Origin: Thozetella sp. PMI_491
Taxonomy: Eukaryota > Ascomycota > Sordariomycetes > Chaetosphaeriales > Chaetosphaeriaceae
Length of the DNA: 64,000 bases
Direction: 5' to 3'
NCBI GenBank assembly: GCA_021432635.1
Contig: MU270021.1
Span: 62,001 to 126,000 of the forward strand
Shown here one piece after another: positions 34,848 to 46,265 of the stretch. The position numbers and the translations under genes were made by a program. The notes beneath the pieces were generated by a model, which was given only the letters and a program-made list of their open reading frames with translations, did not search any database and was not told the DNA's origin. Every line of letters begins with the position of its first letter. Positions within the stretch are counted from its first letter, which is position 1.

Positions 34848-37475
34848 GTTGAAAAAAAGGCAAAAGAATGACCGTCAACGGCACGAAAGTATGTAAGAAT
34901 GGAAAATATACAACGGGAATATCGAAAAGAATGAAAAGACAACGAGTGGCCTACTGTCGAAGGGACACAGAAAAACCGCACAAAAATGGTAGGCCTCCCA
35001 ACTGTGACGACCTCCCACGATAGTCTTATACGGAGTACAGACCTGGCAGAAGCCCAACATCCTTCCATCGCATCAATGCTTAGCGGCTAGCGCCCCCGCA
35101 ACTACAGCAAGGGGCTCTTTCGGGACGCACGCCACCTGAAGCTTCGTCGCAATTCGAGCCCCTAGTGGGCTGGCCCACCCGGTCAAAACTAGGAACGCGC
35201 CGTCATCGGTGGAGGTTTGCAGGGCTTGTACGGGACGACGACTCTTAGCTTCTGGCTCCTGGCGCCTTAGCATCGAAGCGAGCCGGGCGCACGCTCGGGA
35301 AGAGCTGCCGTGGGCTCACTGCTGCGTGCGTGTGTGCGTAATGCGGATCCACCACCCACGCCATCTAGACGATTTCCACAGGGGTCACCCCCTGTTTCGG
35401 CCCCACGCTCCCGCCAAATCTCTTCGATCATTGCTTGGCGATGAAACAAGATGCCTGCCGTCCTTTGCGAGATTTCACGAGTCGAGCCCCTCCTACATCC
35501 CAATCGGCCTGGATAGCTCCCCCTCCAATAAATTGCAGCCCATCATCGTGCTGACTGGCCCCTTGTTTTGCATACCGCGCAATCTGGAGCCTCATAGCTC
35601 CTGCGATTTATCCTCCAGCGCTCCTGTCCACTCAAGGGGACCCGTCAGCCCACTCCTGCGACCACTTCAGGGAGGGTAGCAAATACTGAATGATTCTGAT
35701 CGCTCGCACTTAACAACCGGCCAGCGCACGCATAGCTTAGCTGAAGTGTTATTCAGAGGGTGGGCAAATGTCATAATTCTGCTTCCTGGCTGCAGATTGT
35801 AATCCCAAACCCCAAGCCCCCGCTTCCTTCATGGGTGAACGACATCCAGCCACATGGAGTGTGGCGTTTGGGAAACGTCACCGCTGCCCCTGGCCGCCCA
35901 TCTGCTCAGTCTTTTGCCTTGTCCGACTTCGCCACGGGTCATTGCGTAAGACAAAGGCAGTCTAGCCTCTTCGCGATTCAGGGGCTTCCAGTCCCCCCGG
36001 CGTGCTGCTAACCACAACGCGGCTCAGCCTAAAGCAGCCCCGGGCCACTTCCCAAGGTGGAAATAGTCTACTGGAGAAGCATGAAAACGGGTGATCGACA
36101 AGGTGCCATGTCTCATAAACGACCAGGTTAGGGCTGCTTGACAGCGGTCGAGGACGCCACGAAGGTGTTGCAGATAAAAGAGTTGCCAAATTGAGCTACC
36201 TACTGTACATTCGCACTCATTGCACTGCTTCCTACGGTGGTGCAGCTACTATATCCGAGGATAAGAGTGTTCTAGGCGACTCGAGCTTCCAGATTTCAGT
36301 CGTTCGCTTTAGTAACATTGCATGCGTTTGAGTTGGCCTGCGAAGCGGCCCAATACAAACCAGTGTTCCACCACTAGGAAGGCCTCGGTGTATTTACTTT
36401 CCTCTCCCTACTTATTACTGATCTAGGCCCGAACAGTGTTCGATAAGTTTGGAGCGCGCATGAAGAACCGGGGTCTCATCGCGATTACACCGAGACCCCG
36501 ATAGGACGACGCAGGGAATACAATAGAATAGCCGCGGATTCATTAATTACTAAACCCCACGCTCACCAAGCCTTACCAACCCGACTCCATAACCATTCCT
36601 CATCACACTTTTAAGAACCCTTTCCTACACCCGCAAGTAGCTCTCGCTCGGCACCTGGAAACCCAGTACATACAATCCAGGGGCCATTGATGTTCTCAGC
36701 ATGTGGGGTTCTAACATCACGGATCCTCCCTGCTGCAAGCCTGAGTCGATGCCACTTAGTGCGGTTGGGTGGGTGGCCGGGTCGGCGCAGGTCGAGCACA
36801 AAAAGAGCCTCCACGCTCTAACGCTATACTTCGACTGTAGAGACATTCATGATTTGCAACTCGATAGTATATTTGCCAATCTCGCGTTGGATTATATCTA
36901 TCTTAGGCATCAAATCGGTCTCGATCCACTCACTGCTAAGGAAGTAGCGAGGCTGCGTGTGGCACGTCGCAATCCATCATGCATACTTAGGTAACGTATT
37001 AAGGTATAACAGGCTTTAATAATATGCAGTTTTATGTGCGGTACTTTGCGGTGGAAAGCAATAGACCATTCAAAATGTGAATTTTGTCACCGAGAGCAAC
37101 TGCATACCCTGGCCGATGGCGGTCGGTCTATGAATTTGGTTGGCCGATTATCGTAGCTGAGCTGGGAGGCTTGCTTTGGCGTCATTGACACAAGACCTAC
37201 TACTGTTTCGTCATTGGGCATGTCACAGCCTGGTATCGATGTCCCGCTTGTGCACTTCCATGTGCGTTGTTTTTGAGCAATGATTGCATGGGAATGGCAG
37301 GCTCCTACACTGGTACTGCTGCAGCAGAGGTGTCCTTTACATATATGTGTACCTAGTGCTTTCCCATCAAATACCTCCCTAGTTCGAATACATAGCCTTT
37401 TAAAATATTCTGCCTAGAAACCCCTTTTTTTCTAAAGCTACTGTCTAATAAGTAAAATTAGGTAGCGGTTGATCG
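34848..37475. other. Long gene-poor spacer
   Basis: About 2.6 kb without a supported gene. The first 200 bases are the likely promoter of the protease. GC-rich DNA at 35100-36200 gives long accidental frames (for example 35209-35679) with no domain. Overlapping plus and minus frames at 36611-36994 also carry no recognised motif. 36998-37470 is more AT-rich and leads into the promoter of the next gene. Confidence 0.5.
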
Positions 37476-38345
37476 ATGCCGCCTCGACGTCGAAGATCGC
37501 TGGATTCTGAGAGGTCACGGTCACGCCACAGGGTGCCGCCTCGACGTCGGACATCGCCGGATTCTGAGAAATCACGCGACAGGGACCGTTTCGTACCTGA
37601 GAAGATAGAACGGCGATGGACAGAGCGCGTCGATCAACAATTTGGGACCCAAACGGGGGTACGCGTGAGAGAGCGCCACACACAAGGTTTTGTGAGTTTG
37701 GCGCCCGGAGCCCTGAATCGTGAATCGGTACAACCGAATACACTAGAACGAAAGCCGTACGCAACGAAATCCACGTATACAAGCCTAGCCGATGCTATCA
37801 TCCCCATAGCAACGTTCGCCGGTGGCTTTACGCTTGCTACTCAGGTCATTGTTAGCTGTCCAAACACGCGGCTCCAAGCACTGTTGTCTACAGCTTCCCA
37901 GTTGTTCCTGGATGTGCCGCTGGTACTCCTTGTGATACATATTCTTCTTTACGGCAAAGGAGAAGACGATGAAGTCGTCAGAAAGCGTGGATATCGTGCC
38001 GCTATCATTGGGCAATTCTTCGTCGCCGGCATAATGCTGATAACGGCTTTTCTTCTCCTCACTTGCGCCATCTACGCCGCTGACACGAGTTCCAACTCTC
38101 CCACTGTATGGGGAATTGCCCTTATGGGTCTCACCTCTGCGATTACGATTGGAGCCAGTTGTTATCCCGTATTCTTTAGACGAGAGGAGTTTTGGTTACT
38201 TGAAAGCTGGGAGGAAGATATGGGAATAATAGTCTTCTTAGGGGTTGTTATTTCTCAGCTCTTGTTTGCGGGGATTCTCGTCGGCTATGGAGTACGTGCA
38301 GCACTAATTGCTCCTGTTCAGTTTGGCTGCACCCCATCTAGCTAG
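37476..38345 (+). CDS. Four-helix membrane protein with duplicated RS-like N-terminus
   Basis: An intronless frame of 289 residues. Residues 1-19 and 20-38 are a direct duplication (MPPRRRRSLDSERSRSRHR and a diverged copy) encoded by a 57-nt tandem repeat at 37477-37590. Four hydrophobic helices follow (about 110-130, 140-160, 182-205, 212-232) and a fifth weaker one (about 255-280), with a charged loop GKGEDDEVVRKRG between helices two and three. I do not recognise the family; the topology resembles small fungal integral membrane proteins of unknown role. The highly basic Arg/Ser tail could be phosphorylated or bind nucleic acid or acidic lipid. Confidence in it being a real gene is moderate. 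Confidence 0.65.
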   Translation: MPPRRRRSLDSERSRSRHRVPPRRRTSPDSEKSRDRDRFVPEKIERRWTERVDQQFGTQTGVRVRERHTQGFVSLAPGALNRESVQPNTLERKPYATKSTYTSLADAIIPIATFAGGFTLATQVIVSCPNTRLQALLSTASQLFLDVPLVLLVIHILLYGKGEDDEVVRKRGYRAAIIGQFFVAGIMLITAFLLLTCAIYAADTSSNSPTVWGIALMGLTSAITIGASCYPVFFRREEFWLLESWEEDMGIIVFLGVVISQLLFAGILVGYGVRAALIAPVQFGCTPSS

Positions 38346-39296
38346 CAAACGTGGTGGTTTACACCTAAAGGAGCTGCCATTATATGCTTCGTTAACGGTA
38401 TCTGGGACGACAATGATCAAAATAAAGATTAAACACCGCTTGAGTCTTTTTCGGCACCAATGACTATTTCTCTGCGCTTTCATACGGCTGCATAGCCAGC
38501 CCTTTGTAACGTACATACCTCCTCGACATTAAAAACGTCGCCTACTTCTAAGGAGGGGGCGTTCATATCTGCTCCATGGTCGAGGAGGACAGGGACTAAC
38601 TCCTCATGTCCGCGCTGCAGGGCCCAGTGACGAGGGCCTAACCTAGCGCCTTACTGGCAAGTTCAGGTAAGGTTAGGCGCCGTGTACTAGATATTAAGAT
38701 CTCCAATAATAGTAAAGCGTAGAGAAATAAACCAGACCCCTATCTCCTGGGGCCGGACTGTATGCGTTGACTTCGGTGTCCTTGAGACTGGACAGACTTA
38801 GCATGAGGAACAGTTGCCGGTGAGACAACGGCTGCGGGGATAAGTTAGCAAGCATATTTGAAGATACCAAGTAAAAATAGAATTCACCGTACTTCACCTA
38901 ACCGTATATTTTACAACGCGGATGCCGCCTCCGTCAGCCTGACATGGCTAGAGCTTTGACAATTTCTGGGCTTTGAGGTGATAGTTGGAGTGAGACACAA
39001 TCGCCAAGCCCACTAAGGTTGTTTCGCTACCTCATTGGGAGCTAATTATTCCGAGAGAACCCCCCCAAAAACATGGTGCTTTACATTCAAGTTATAAGGG
39101 TCCTCGGTACCTAATCGAGGCCTTACTGCGAACAACAACGTAGTACTGAGTGCTGGGCATCCATTCACTACATGCTCGTCCGTGATCCATCGGATTCGGC
39201 TTCCGCTGTACCTGTACGGTCAACTTAATTCTGTTAACCACAAAATGGGTCATGTTGCGGTCAATATTAGGGCTGCCTCTTCCTTTAAAGTCAAAA
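38346..39296. other. Spacer with gene relics
   Basis: Contains an ankyrin fragment (see 38520-38645) and an imperfect inverted repeat near 38638-38684 built on 'GGCCTAACCTAGCGCC' and 'AGGTTAGGCGCC'. No complete gene seen. Confidence 0.45.
38520..38645 (-). pseudogene. Ankyrin-repeat fragment
   Basis: One minus-strand frame reads HWALQRGHEELVPVLLDHG then ADMNAPSLEVGD, a recognisable ankyrin repeat (helix-turn-helix plus HGADxNAP). It has no start codon and no neighbouring repeats. It looks like a remnant of a larger ankyrin protein. Confidence 0.5.
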
Positions 39297-39950
39297 TTAC
39301 ATCTTAGCTTCTATATCCACCACAGGCATGGGCCGTTGCCTTGCCTCCTCCCATCTCGAGTGGACGAGTAGCAACCTTTCTTCTCGCTCAAATAGGTTGT
39401 TAGGAAGGACATAATAGGGAAGGCCTTGCTCGCTCAAGATCTTGCAGAATGCTTCATGCATCAAATACCAGTCCTCCGCGTCTTGTGGCATCAATCGTAC
39501 GCCGTCATCCACCAGGAACTTCACGCCGGCCTCGCAAACAACGATCACTGAGTTCGCCATTCTTGCCCTCAGTATTGACCAGTCTGCCGACTGAAGAAGT
39601 GACTCCGGTGCCCCAGGACCGGCATATCGGCTGGCGTATACGATAGGGTCGATCCCAGAACGGTCTGACACAAACCAAGGGGCCTGCCGGAGCGCTGCCT
39701 CTTCGGCTTCTCCCTGTGCCGCTAGTATTAACTGCTGCAGAGACAGGCACGCGTCGAAACTGGCTAGGATGTCGTCTCGGGTGAAGTTATGCTGCTTCAG
39801 CACGGTGCGGGCTACTTCGGTGACAACAGCGGGTGCGTCAACGCCCGGAATCACCGAGGCATTGAAGTGTTTTTGCAGATCGTCCACAAGAGTCGACTTG
39901 CCGGTGCTCGGGGCGCCGACGATGTAGATGCTCGGTGGGCGGCGGGACAT
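39297..39950 (-). CDS. AAA_28-like P-loop ATPase/kinase
   Basis: An intronless frame of 217 residues. The Walker A motif GAPSTGKSTLVDDL is at residues 12-25. A VSDRSGIDPIVYA segment near 95 resembles the Walker B/lid region of NadR-type nucleoside or nicotinamide-nucleotide kinases and of the fungal AAA_28 family. MPQDAEDWYLMHEAF and GLPYYVLP near the C-terminus also fit that family. It is probably a cytosolic nucleotide-binding enzyme; the substrate is unknown. The start codon lies 197 bases from that of the divergent RdRP-helicase gene, so they may share a promoter. Confidence 0.82.
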   Translation of the reverse strand: MSRRPPSIYIVGAPSTGKSTLVDDLQKHFNASVIPGVDAPAVVTEVARTVLKQHNFTRDDILASFDACLSLQQLILAAQGEAEEAALRQAPWFVSDRSGIDPIVYASRYAGPGAPESLLQSADWSILRARMANSVIVVCEAGVKFLVDDGVRLMPQDAEDWYLMHEAFCKILSEQGLPYYVLPNNLFEREERLLLVHSRWEEARQRPMPVVDIEAKM

Positions 39951-40147
39951 GCTTGCTAGTTCGGTCTCGGTGAGGTGTCAAGCGGGGAAAGCGGCGATAT
40001 GTCGAGGTAGAGCAAGGCTGAAATGGCTGCTGTGTAACAAGAAGATTCGCAAAGTGGGGGGCAAGGTTCGTAGCACATCTAGCAACCCAATCTCCCTCTT
40101 TTCCTCGCCCAAGATCGAACCCTTAAAGCACAGAGCCGTTTCGCACA
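39951..40147. promoter_or_regulatory. Short bidirectional promoter (ATPase / RdRP-helicase)
   Basis: 197 bases separate two divergent start codons. There is no room for a further exon of the RdRP gene unless transcripts overlap, which supports 40148 as its start. Confidence 0.5.
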
Positions 40148-43100
40148 ATGCCACAAGAAAAGGAGAACCTCAAAACCTTTAGGCGCAAGCTAAAGGACCA
40201 GCTCAGTCTAGATGACTGCGAATGGCGATTCCATGTTCCCGATCTTCCCAGCCCCGAGGTTCTCCACGTGCAACAGCTCATCAAGACGGTTTCAATTGCC
40301 ACCGTAGGCCTGCAGCATGAAGCCCATTTGAGCCTCGTTCCTGCTCATACGAACCGAGCCATCAGAGGCAACCCTTTACACAAGTTCGTCCTCTTGTCGT
40401 TTGCCCGGTTTCGTCCAGTCAAGACGCCACTGGGTGCAGCAACGCCCTCTTTCCAACCCGCGACGCCCCGAGAGTGCACCGACTACAAAATACGGCTTCT
40501 AAAAGCCGGGATATGGCTGCAAGGGACACATTACAACTTCTACGGCCATAGCAATAGCCAGCTCAAGTCAGCGACATGTTTCCTTTACGCCGGCACACCG
40601 GCAGAGTGCGAGAAGAAGATACAGGCACAAGGCGACTTTACCACGATGAAAACAGTCGCCAAAAAATCGAAGCGCATTGGTTTGTTGTTCTCACTTGCGC
40701 AAATTGCCGCTACTGTTGAGCCGGATAGGTGCGAAGACATTGTCGACATCGAAAAGGACGGCTACGTCCTGACTGACGGGTGCGGCCTCATCGCGCCTAG
40801 CCTTGCCCACGAGCTTGCCAGACGCCAGAAAATGGCTTTTCGAGACCGTCGATACACGCCTTCCGTCTTCCAAATTCGCTATCGCGGCTACAAAGGGGTG
40901 GTCACAGTAGATCCTCGAATGCGAAGTGGTCAGACGTTGCTTAAATTGCGGAAATCAATGAAAAAGTTTCAGGACGGCCAGGATTACTCTTTTTCGGTGG
41001 TGGGGCATTCTTCGGTGAGAATATAGACACCTAAGCAGTGAGGTTATGCGAGCCTTGTGAGAAGCTTGCTAATGATGATGGAGTAGCCCTATACATTCGG
41101 GTTCCTCAACGACGAGGTTGTGCTCTTGTTACATTCTCTTGGTATTGACACGGATATCTTGATGCGCAAGCAGCAACAACACTTTAAATTGCTGTCGGAA
41201 GCGTCAGACGACCCCCGCGCCGCCTTTCGTTTCTTGTCGTATGCGAATATGCCCGCGCTTGCAGAACAGATGCTGCTTAGCGAGTCTCTTGCAGGTTTAC
41301 AATCTAGAATTCAATCTCAGATCCGCAGTGAATTCTCCAAGATGCTCAATAAGCGAGACGAGCAGAAATGCCGCATACTAGTGTTGCAATCAAGGCTTTT
41401 GTTCGGAGTCTGCGATGCTTGGGATGTCCTAGAGGAGGGAGAATGTTATGTCAAGATCACCATGGATAGCGATGGCGTTCCTAGGGCTTTGACCAATACC
41501 GAAGTCTTGGTGACACGAAATCCGTGCCTGCACCCCGGGGACCTGCAAAAGTTCAAAGTTGTCGACCGACCCGAACTATCACATCTCATCGATTGTATTG
41601 TCTTTTCGACACGAGGACGGCGACCAGCGGCCGACCTAATGTCGGGCGGGGACCTGGATGGTGACAAGTGTGAGTCTGGCCAAGAATAACCGGCGCTTCT
41701 ATAGTTCCACTAATTCGTCATCCAAGTCTTTGTTTGCTGGGATCGCGACCTCATTCCTTCCACTATAGCGGATCCAGCCGAATACCCAGGTGGTCGAGAG
41801 CCTCTCACCTTCAAGGCCATCACTCGAGACGATCTCCTTGAGTACTTTGCAAGATATACGAATGCCTCCTTGGGCCGCGTGAAGAGCCTATATCTCGAGT
41901 GGGCGAGGCGCGAGGGCCCGATGAGCCCTCCATGCCAAGAGCTCAACCGGCTCTTCTCTCAATGCGTAGATGGCAATCGAATCAAGATCCCGAAAGCACT
42001 AGAAGAACCGCCAACGGTTGATATGCCTCCTTTCGTGCTCGACGACTTGCATGCCGATGCCCTCATGCAGACCCAACGTCATTCGGTTACCAAGGCGGGA
42101 GCGTGGGATGGATTCTCCTTCAATGCCATCGAGCTTTTGTTAAGTCATGACGATATGGCTATTTCTGAGTTCGAGATTGTGCAAGTGCTTGCCAAGTGGT
42201 GTCAAGACAACAAATCGTGCCTTGAACAGTTCCTCGACTACATCGATTTCAACATTCTTGATGCCACGGAAAAGGCTTGGGTGCTTGGCCAGTTACCGGA
42301 AACCTGCTGGACACCAAGTCAGGTGCTGAACGCGATTTGCACTTCCAAGATATTAGGAGTGCATGAACTGGGTCCGTTTGAGCTCGACTCTCCAGGCACC
42401 AAGTGGAAACGTGTTTACGATTCGTCCCGGGATCGGCTCGCAACATTCTTGGAGACGGTATCTAGCACATTGGACATATTCCACAAAAAGATGATTGTGC
42501 TCTCGGTCGATGAGCGGCTCTCTATCGCTCTGTACATACCTCGAAAGATCGAGCAGCATCGAGACGTCGAAGTCGGCACAGACATACGGGTTTTTGCCTT
42601 CCCACATACACAGGGCACCGAACGACAGAGCCGATTAGTCCTCCCGACCAAGACCAACTATAAATTATACCACGACGATGCTACCTTCCAGCTATTCGAT
42701 AATAAGCGCGGGAACACATGGGTCTATCTCGCCCGTGGCCAGTTCGACGACAGAACCTATCGAAACGTGCGAGAGACAGGAGAACGGCGCAGAGCACAAC
42801 AAGTCACCATCGACAGCAAACAAAACTTTGACTGTCGGGCGAGCATTGCCTTGGACAAGTTTAGCAAAAGTTTACAAAGGCATGTTGGCAGAGTGAATCG
42901 GCACGGCATCCAAGGAGCAGAGATCTATGTCATCAGCAACCGAGACGTCCGGTCAATGCAAAATCTCGATCGCTGGCTCGAGTACGTTGACACGCAAAAG
43001 ACCATGCCCTTATTTGAAAGAGAAGGGCGAGAGTACACTGTTCCGACTATTAAAGACCTGAAGAATCTGTCAGATGAGGACCTGGTGGTGCAAATTGCGA

Positions 43101-45537
43101 AGTACCAAAACTATGATGCATTTAACACAGTGGAAACAGAGAATCAGCTTCTGGATCTCTTCAACTGGCTTCATGAGAGAGACAAGAAGGATATCCTGCT
43201 CGCGGCCTTCGAACATCTACTAGTTGCCATGAGTCAACCTTCAGAACACACATTGAGGCTTGACTTGCCGAGCATAGTCGAGGTCTTGCTTCAGGTGCTT
43301 GCAAAAGCCCCCTACTTAGCTATTGCTTATGGAAAGCTCCTGATAAGGGACCTCAAGACTGACCAGATGAAAACAATAGTCAGCTTGTCGAGTAGAGCCG
43401 TCCTGCGAGCGTTCGTCCTCGCCGCCAACGAAGCCAACAACTTTGTTATTGCCCCTTTCCACGCATTCCTCTCCAGTATGCAAAGCATCTCCATGGAAGT
43501 TTTTGCCGAACTTGTCGAGCTCATTTCTCTCGCGATACGTCACCCCGAAATCGCCATGGAACTTCTTCTTGCAGGCCTCGAAGCAGAAAGCACCAGATTG
43601 CTCATTGGTAGGCCCGCCATCAATCGCTACTTTGTACGCAATCTCATCGGGATTGCGCTCGACCATATTGGAGAGGCTTTGGAAAACGCAAAGGAAAGAG
43701 AAGACATGCTGGACATAGAGCTGCTCCCCATTCGGGAAGGTGGCTTTGAGATGATCTCCGTCCGCTTTCGGATCGACGCTCCTGGAGGAACTCCAGAAGC
43801 AAACACACATGTACGACTCACAGCTGCGAACTTGCCTGTCAATATTACCTTAGGGCAGCCGTATTCGATGGATTGCCTTGTCATGCACACAGAGCAAGGA
43901 CAGGCGAAACTGCAGTGCTTGCACCCACTACCGCCTTTCTTTGCGGAATGCCACTGGATGTTAACATCTTGTGGGCCATTCGTAACCACCAAAACCATGC
44001 TTGATGCTGTTTACAAATTAGCAATACAACAAGAGAGCTGCTGCCATATTGCACCTCAGATTTTGGGTATCTCTGCCCCGGAAATGGCGACTGGGGTAGA
44101 AGAACAGTCAAGTTCTTTTCAATATCCTGAGCATTTCAACCAGCACCAGAAGGAGGCTGTTCAAGCAGTACTAGGCTCTCGTCTTGTTTGTCTTTGGGGC
44201 CCCCCAGGAACAGGGAAGACAGAAACGATTGTCGAGATGCTTCGTGCCCTCCAAGTGTCTTATGACCAGGCCCGCATATTGGTATCAACCCCTACCCATG
44301 CGGCCGTAGACAATGTGATGAGGCGCTATCTTGCCATGCAGGAGAGCAGAGATACTGAGAGTTGCGCCAAGTTTTCACCATTGAGAGTCTCGACAGACGT
44401 AAGCCATAAGTAATTATTTTCTTAGAGCATTAACTGATGTCTTCACAGGTACGAAAGGTTTCTGCAGATCTTCGGAAGTACACCTGCGACGCCATGCTTG
44501 GCAAAGAGATCTACATGGATCATGTCACGATGAGAAAAGCAAAACAGAGAGTCAAAAATTGCCGCATCATCTTCACCACCTGCATAGGCAGTGGGCTTGG
44601 ACTTCTGCGAGATCAAGACTTCGATGTGGTCGTTCTAGATGAAGCATCGCAGCAGACGGAACCAGCCGCTCTGGTACCCTTAGTTAAAGGTTGTAGCAGG
44701 GCAATCCTTGTCGGCGATCATGTCCAGCTTCGTCCGACTGTGCAGCAATTGGCCCTCTCGATGGACTTCGACGTGTCTCTCTTTGAGCGTTTATACCAGC
44801 ACCAGAACCTACCTGGCAGGACCAATGGAAGGGCAGCCAAGACGTCTATATCACGTCTCATGCTCGAAACGCAGTACCGAATGCACCCTTCTATCTGTGA
44901 AATTGCGTCGAGGGAGTTTTATGACTCGAAGCTTCGAACCGGTATTAAGGCAGAGGATAGACCATTGGCGAGGTCTTGCTTTCCCTGGCCGGCCAATACT
45001 GAAGGAGCTAAAACCGCCAAGAGAACTATCTTTGTGGAATGTTCGGCTCCGGAAGAGCCAGGCCGAAAGTCCAAGAGCAACACTGGCCAGGCCAAAATAT
45101 GCGCCGCTATCTGTAAACTACTCGTCAGTCCGCGTCAGGATTTCGAGGGTAGTCATATTGATGGAGGCGCCAATGGCAATGAGAAAGCAGTCAGCATCGA
45201 AATGCAGACTATCGCCGTTCTAACGCCATACGCGCGTCAGGCTGAGATTCTAAGAAGCGAGCTCTCGGCATTGTCTCAAGTGGAGGTGTCAAGCATCGAC
45301 GGCTATCAAGGTCGCGAAGCAGATGTTGTCGTATTCGTCAGTGTTCGTTGTAACCAGAAAAGGGAGATCGGCTTTTTGAAAGACCTTCGGCGAATGAATG
45401 TGGCCTTGACCAGATGTCGAGCAGGCCTGATTGTGGTAGGAAATAAGGCAACCCTCACGGAGGGAACCAAGGATACAGAGAGTACCGCCATGTGGAATCG
45501 GTTGCTGCAGACGCTCACACCTATCGAACTACCTTGA
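40148..45537 (+). CDS. RNA-dependent RNA polymerase fused to an UPF1/Hrr1-like SF1 helicase
   Basis: Four exons (40148-41014, 41087-41669, 41727-44398, 44449-45537) encode 1736 residues with exact phases. Residues about 60-560 are a cellular RdRP of the RNA-silencing type: GHSNSQLKSATCFLY, GYVLTDGCGLIAPSLA, VFQIRYRGYKGVVTVDP, SSPYTFGFLNDEVV, and the catalytic LMSGGDLDGDKFFVCWD at about 475-490 (DLDGD binds Mg2+; the intron sits right after it). The RdRP starts almost at its core and lacks the usual long N-terminal part. Residues about 700-1280 form a linker. Residues about 1290-1736 are an SF1 helicase: WGPPGTGKTETI at about 1307, VVLDEASQQTEP at about 1435, LETQYRMHPSI, SSIDGYQGREADVVVFV, RRMNVALTRCRAGL. 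In fission yeast the equivalent activities are separate RDRC subunits (Rdp1 and Hrr1), so this is a one-chain version likely making double-stranded RNA. Confidence 0.93.
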
Positions 45538-46265
45538 ACGTCGGAAGACATACTATGAGCGGCATTGGTATTTTCATATAAAGCAGCGACCGGCGCAGGT
45601 ATGCTGGCCATGTCTGAACAGCATATCCTTTGGATCGGCAGCCACGCATTGACAGGCATTTTCCTAACTTCCTAACTACTTGGCCCTGGTTTCGAACCTG
45701 GAAAATTCAATAGGGTATCTTAACGTTACAGAAATGGTTCGAATGGACACCGTCGTGATAATTCTCATTCACGATAACGAGGCACGTATGACCTATTCTT
45801 CCTAGCCGAGCTGTGTGTTGACGCACGTTACAAAGTACCCAGTGTCATTTGCAGTCTAGTCAGCGATGCTTCCGCTTGTTAAATCATTTTTTCTCTTGCG
45901 CACTTCGTTAAAGTCCACTACGAGGATATCCGTGAAGCTGGGGGAAAAGGCTCTCAGCTGAGCGCCAGCTCTGCTAGGTGCCAGCAAGAGCCAGGAAATC
46001 GTACATTTAAGTGAGGGCGAGCCTCCAAAGAATCCGGAGGGGGCAAGCAAGACTTCAACTTCTTTTCTTACGATCAGCTTTTGCGTCGGAGCTTTTCCCC
46101 GCGGTCTGTCGCGGGTGGCTGGGTAAGATGGGGCTATCGCAGATTGCTGCATGTGTGCAAAAGAGGTTGCATAAGCAAGACTTCATTAGCCTCATATCGC
46201 TCGGAAATCTGTAAGGTGGTATGGTTTGCTGAAAATCATAGCCTTGAGCCAGCCAAATCGGCAGT
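45538..46265. other. Convergent intergenic region
   Basis: 728 bases between the 3' ends of the RdRP-helicase and transporter genes. No motif-bearing frame was seen. Confidence 0.55.

Noticed and set aside
35209-35679. 156-codon plus-strand frame
   Set aside because: Located in GC-rich DNA with low stop density. No domain, signal peptide or splice partner.
36611-36994. Overlapping plus and minus frames of 67-97 codons
   Set aside because: No recognised motif in any of them; cannot be separated from chance.
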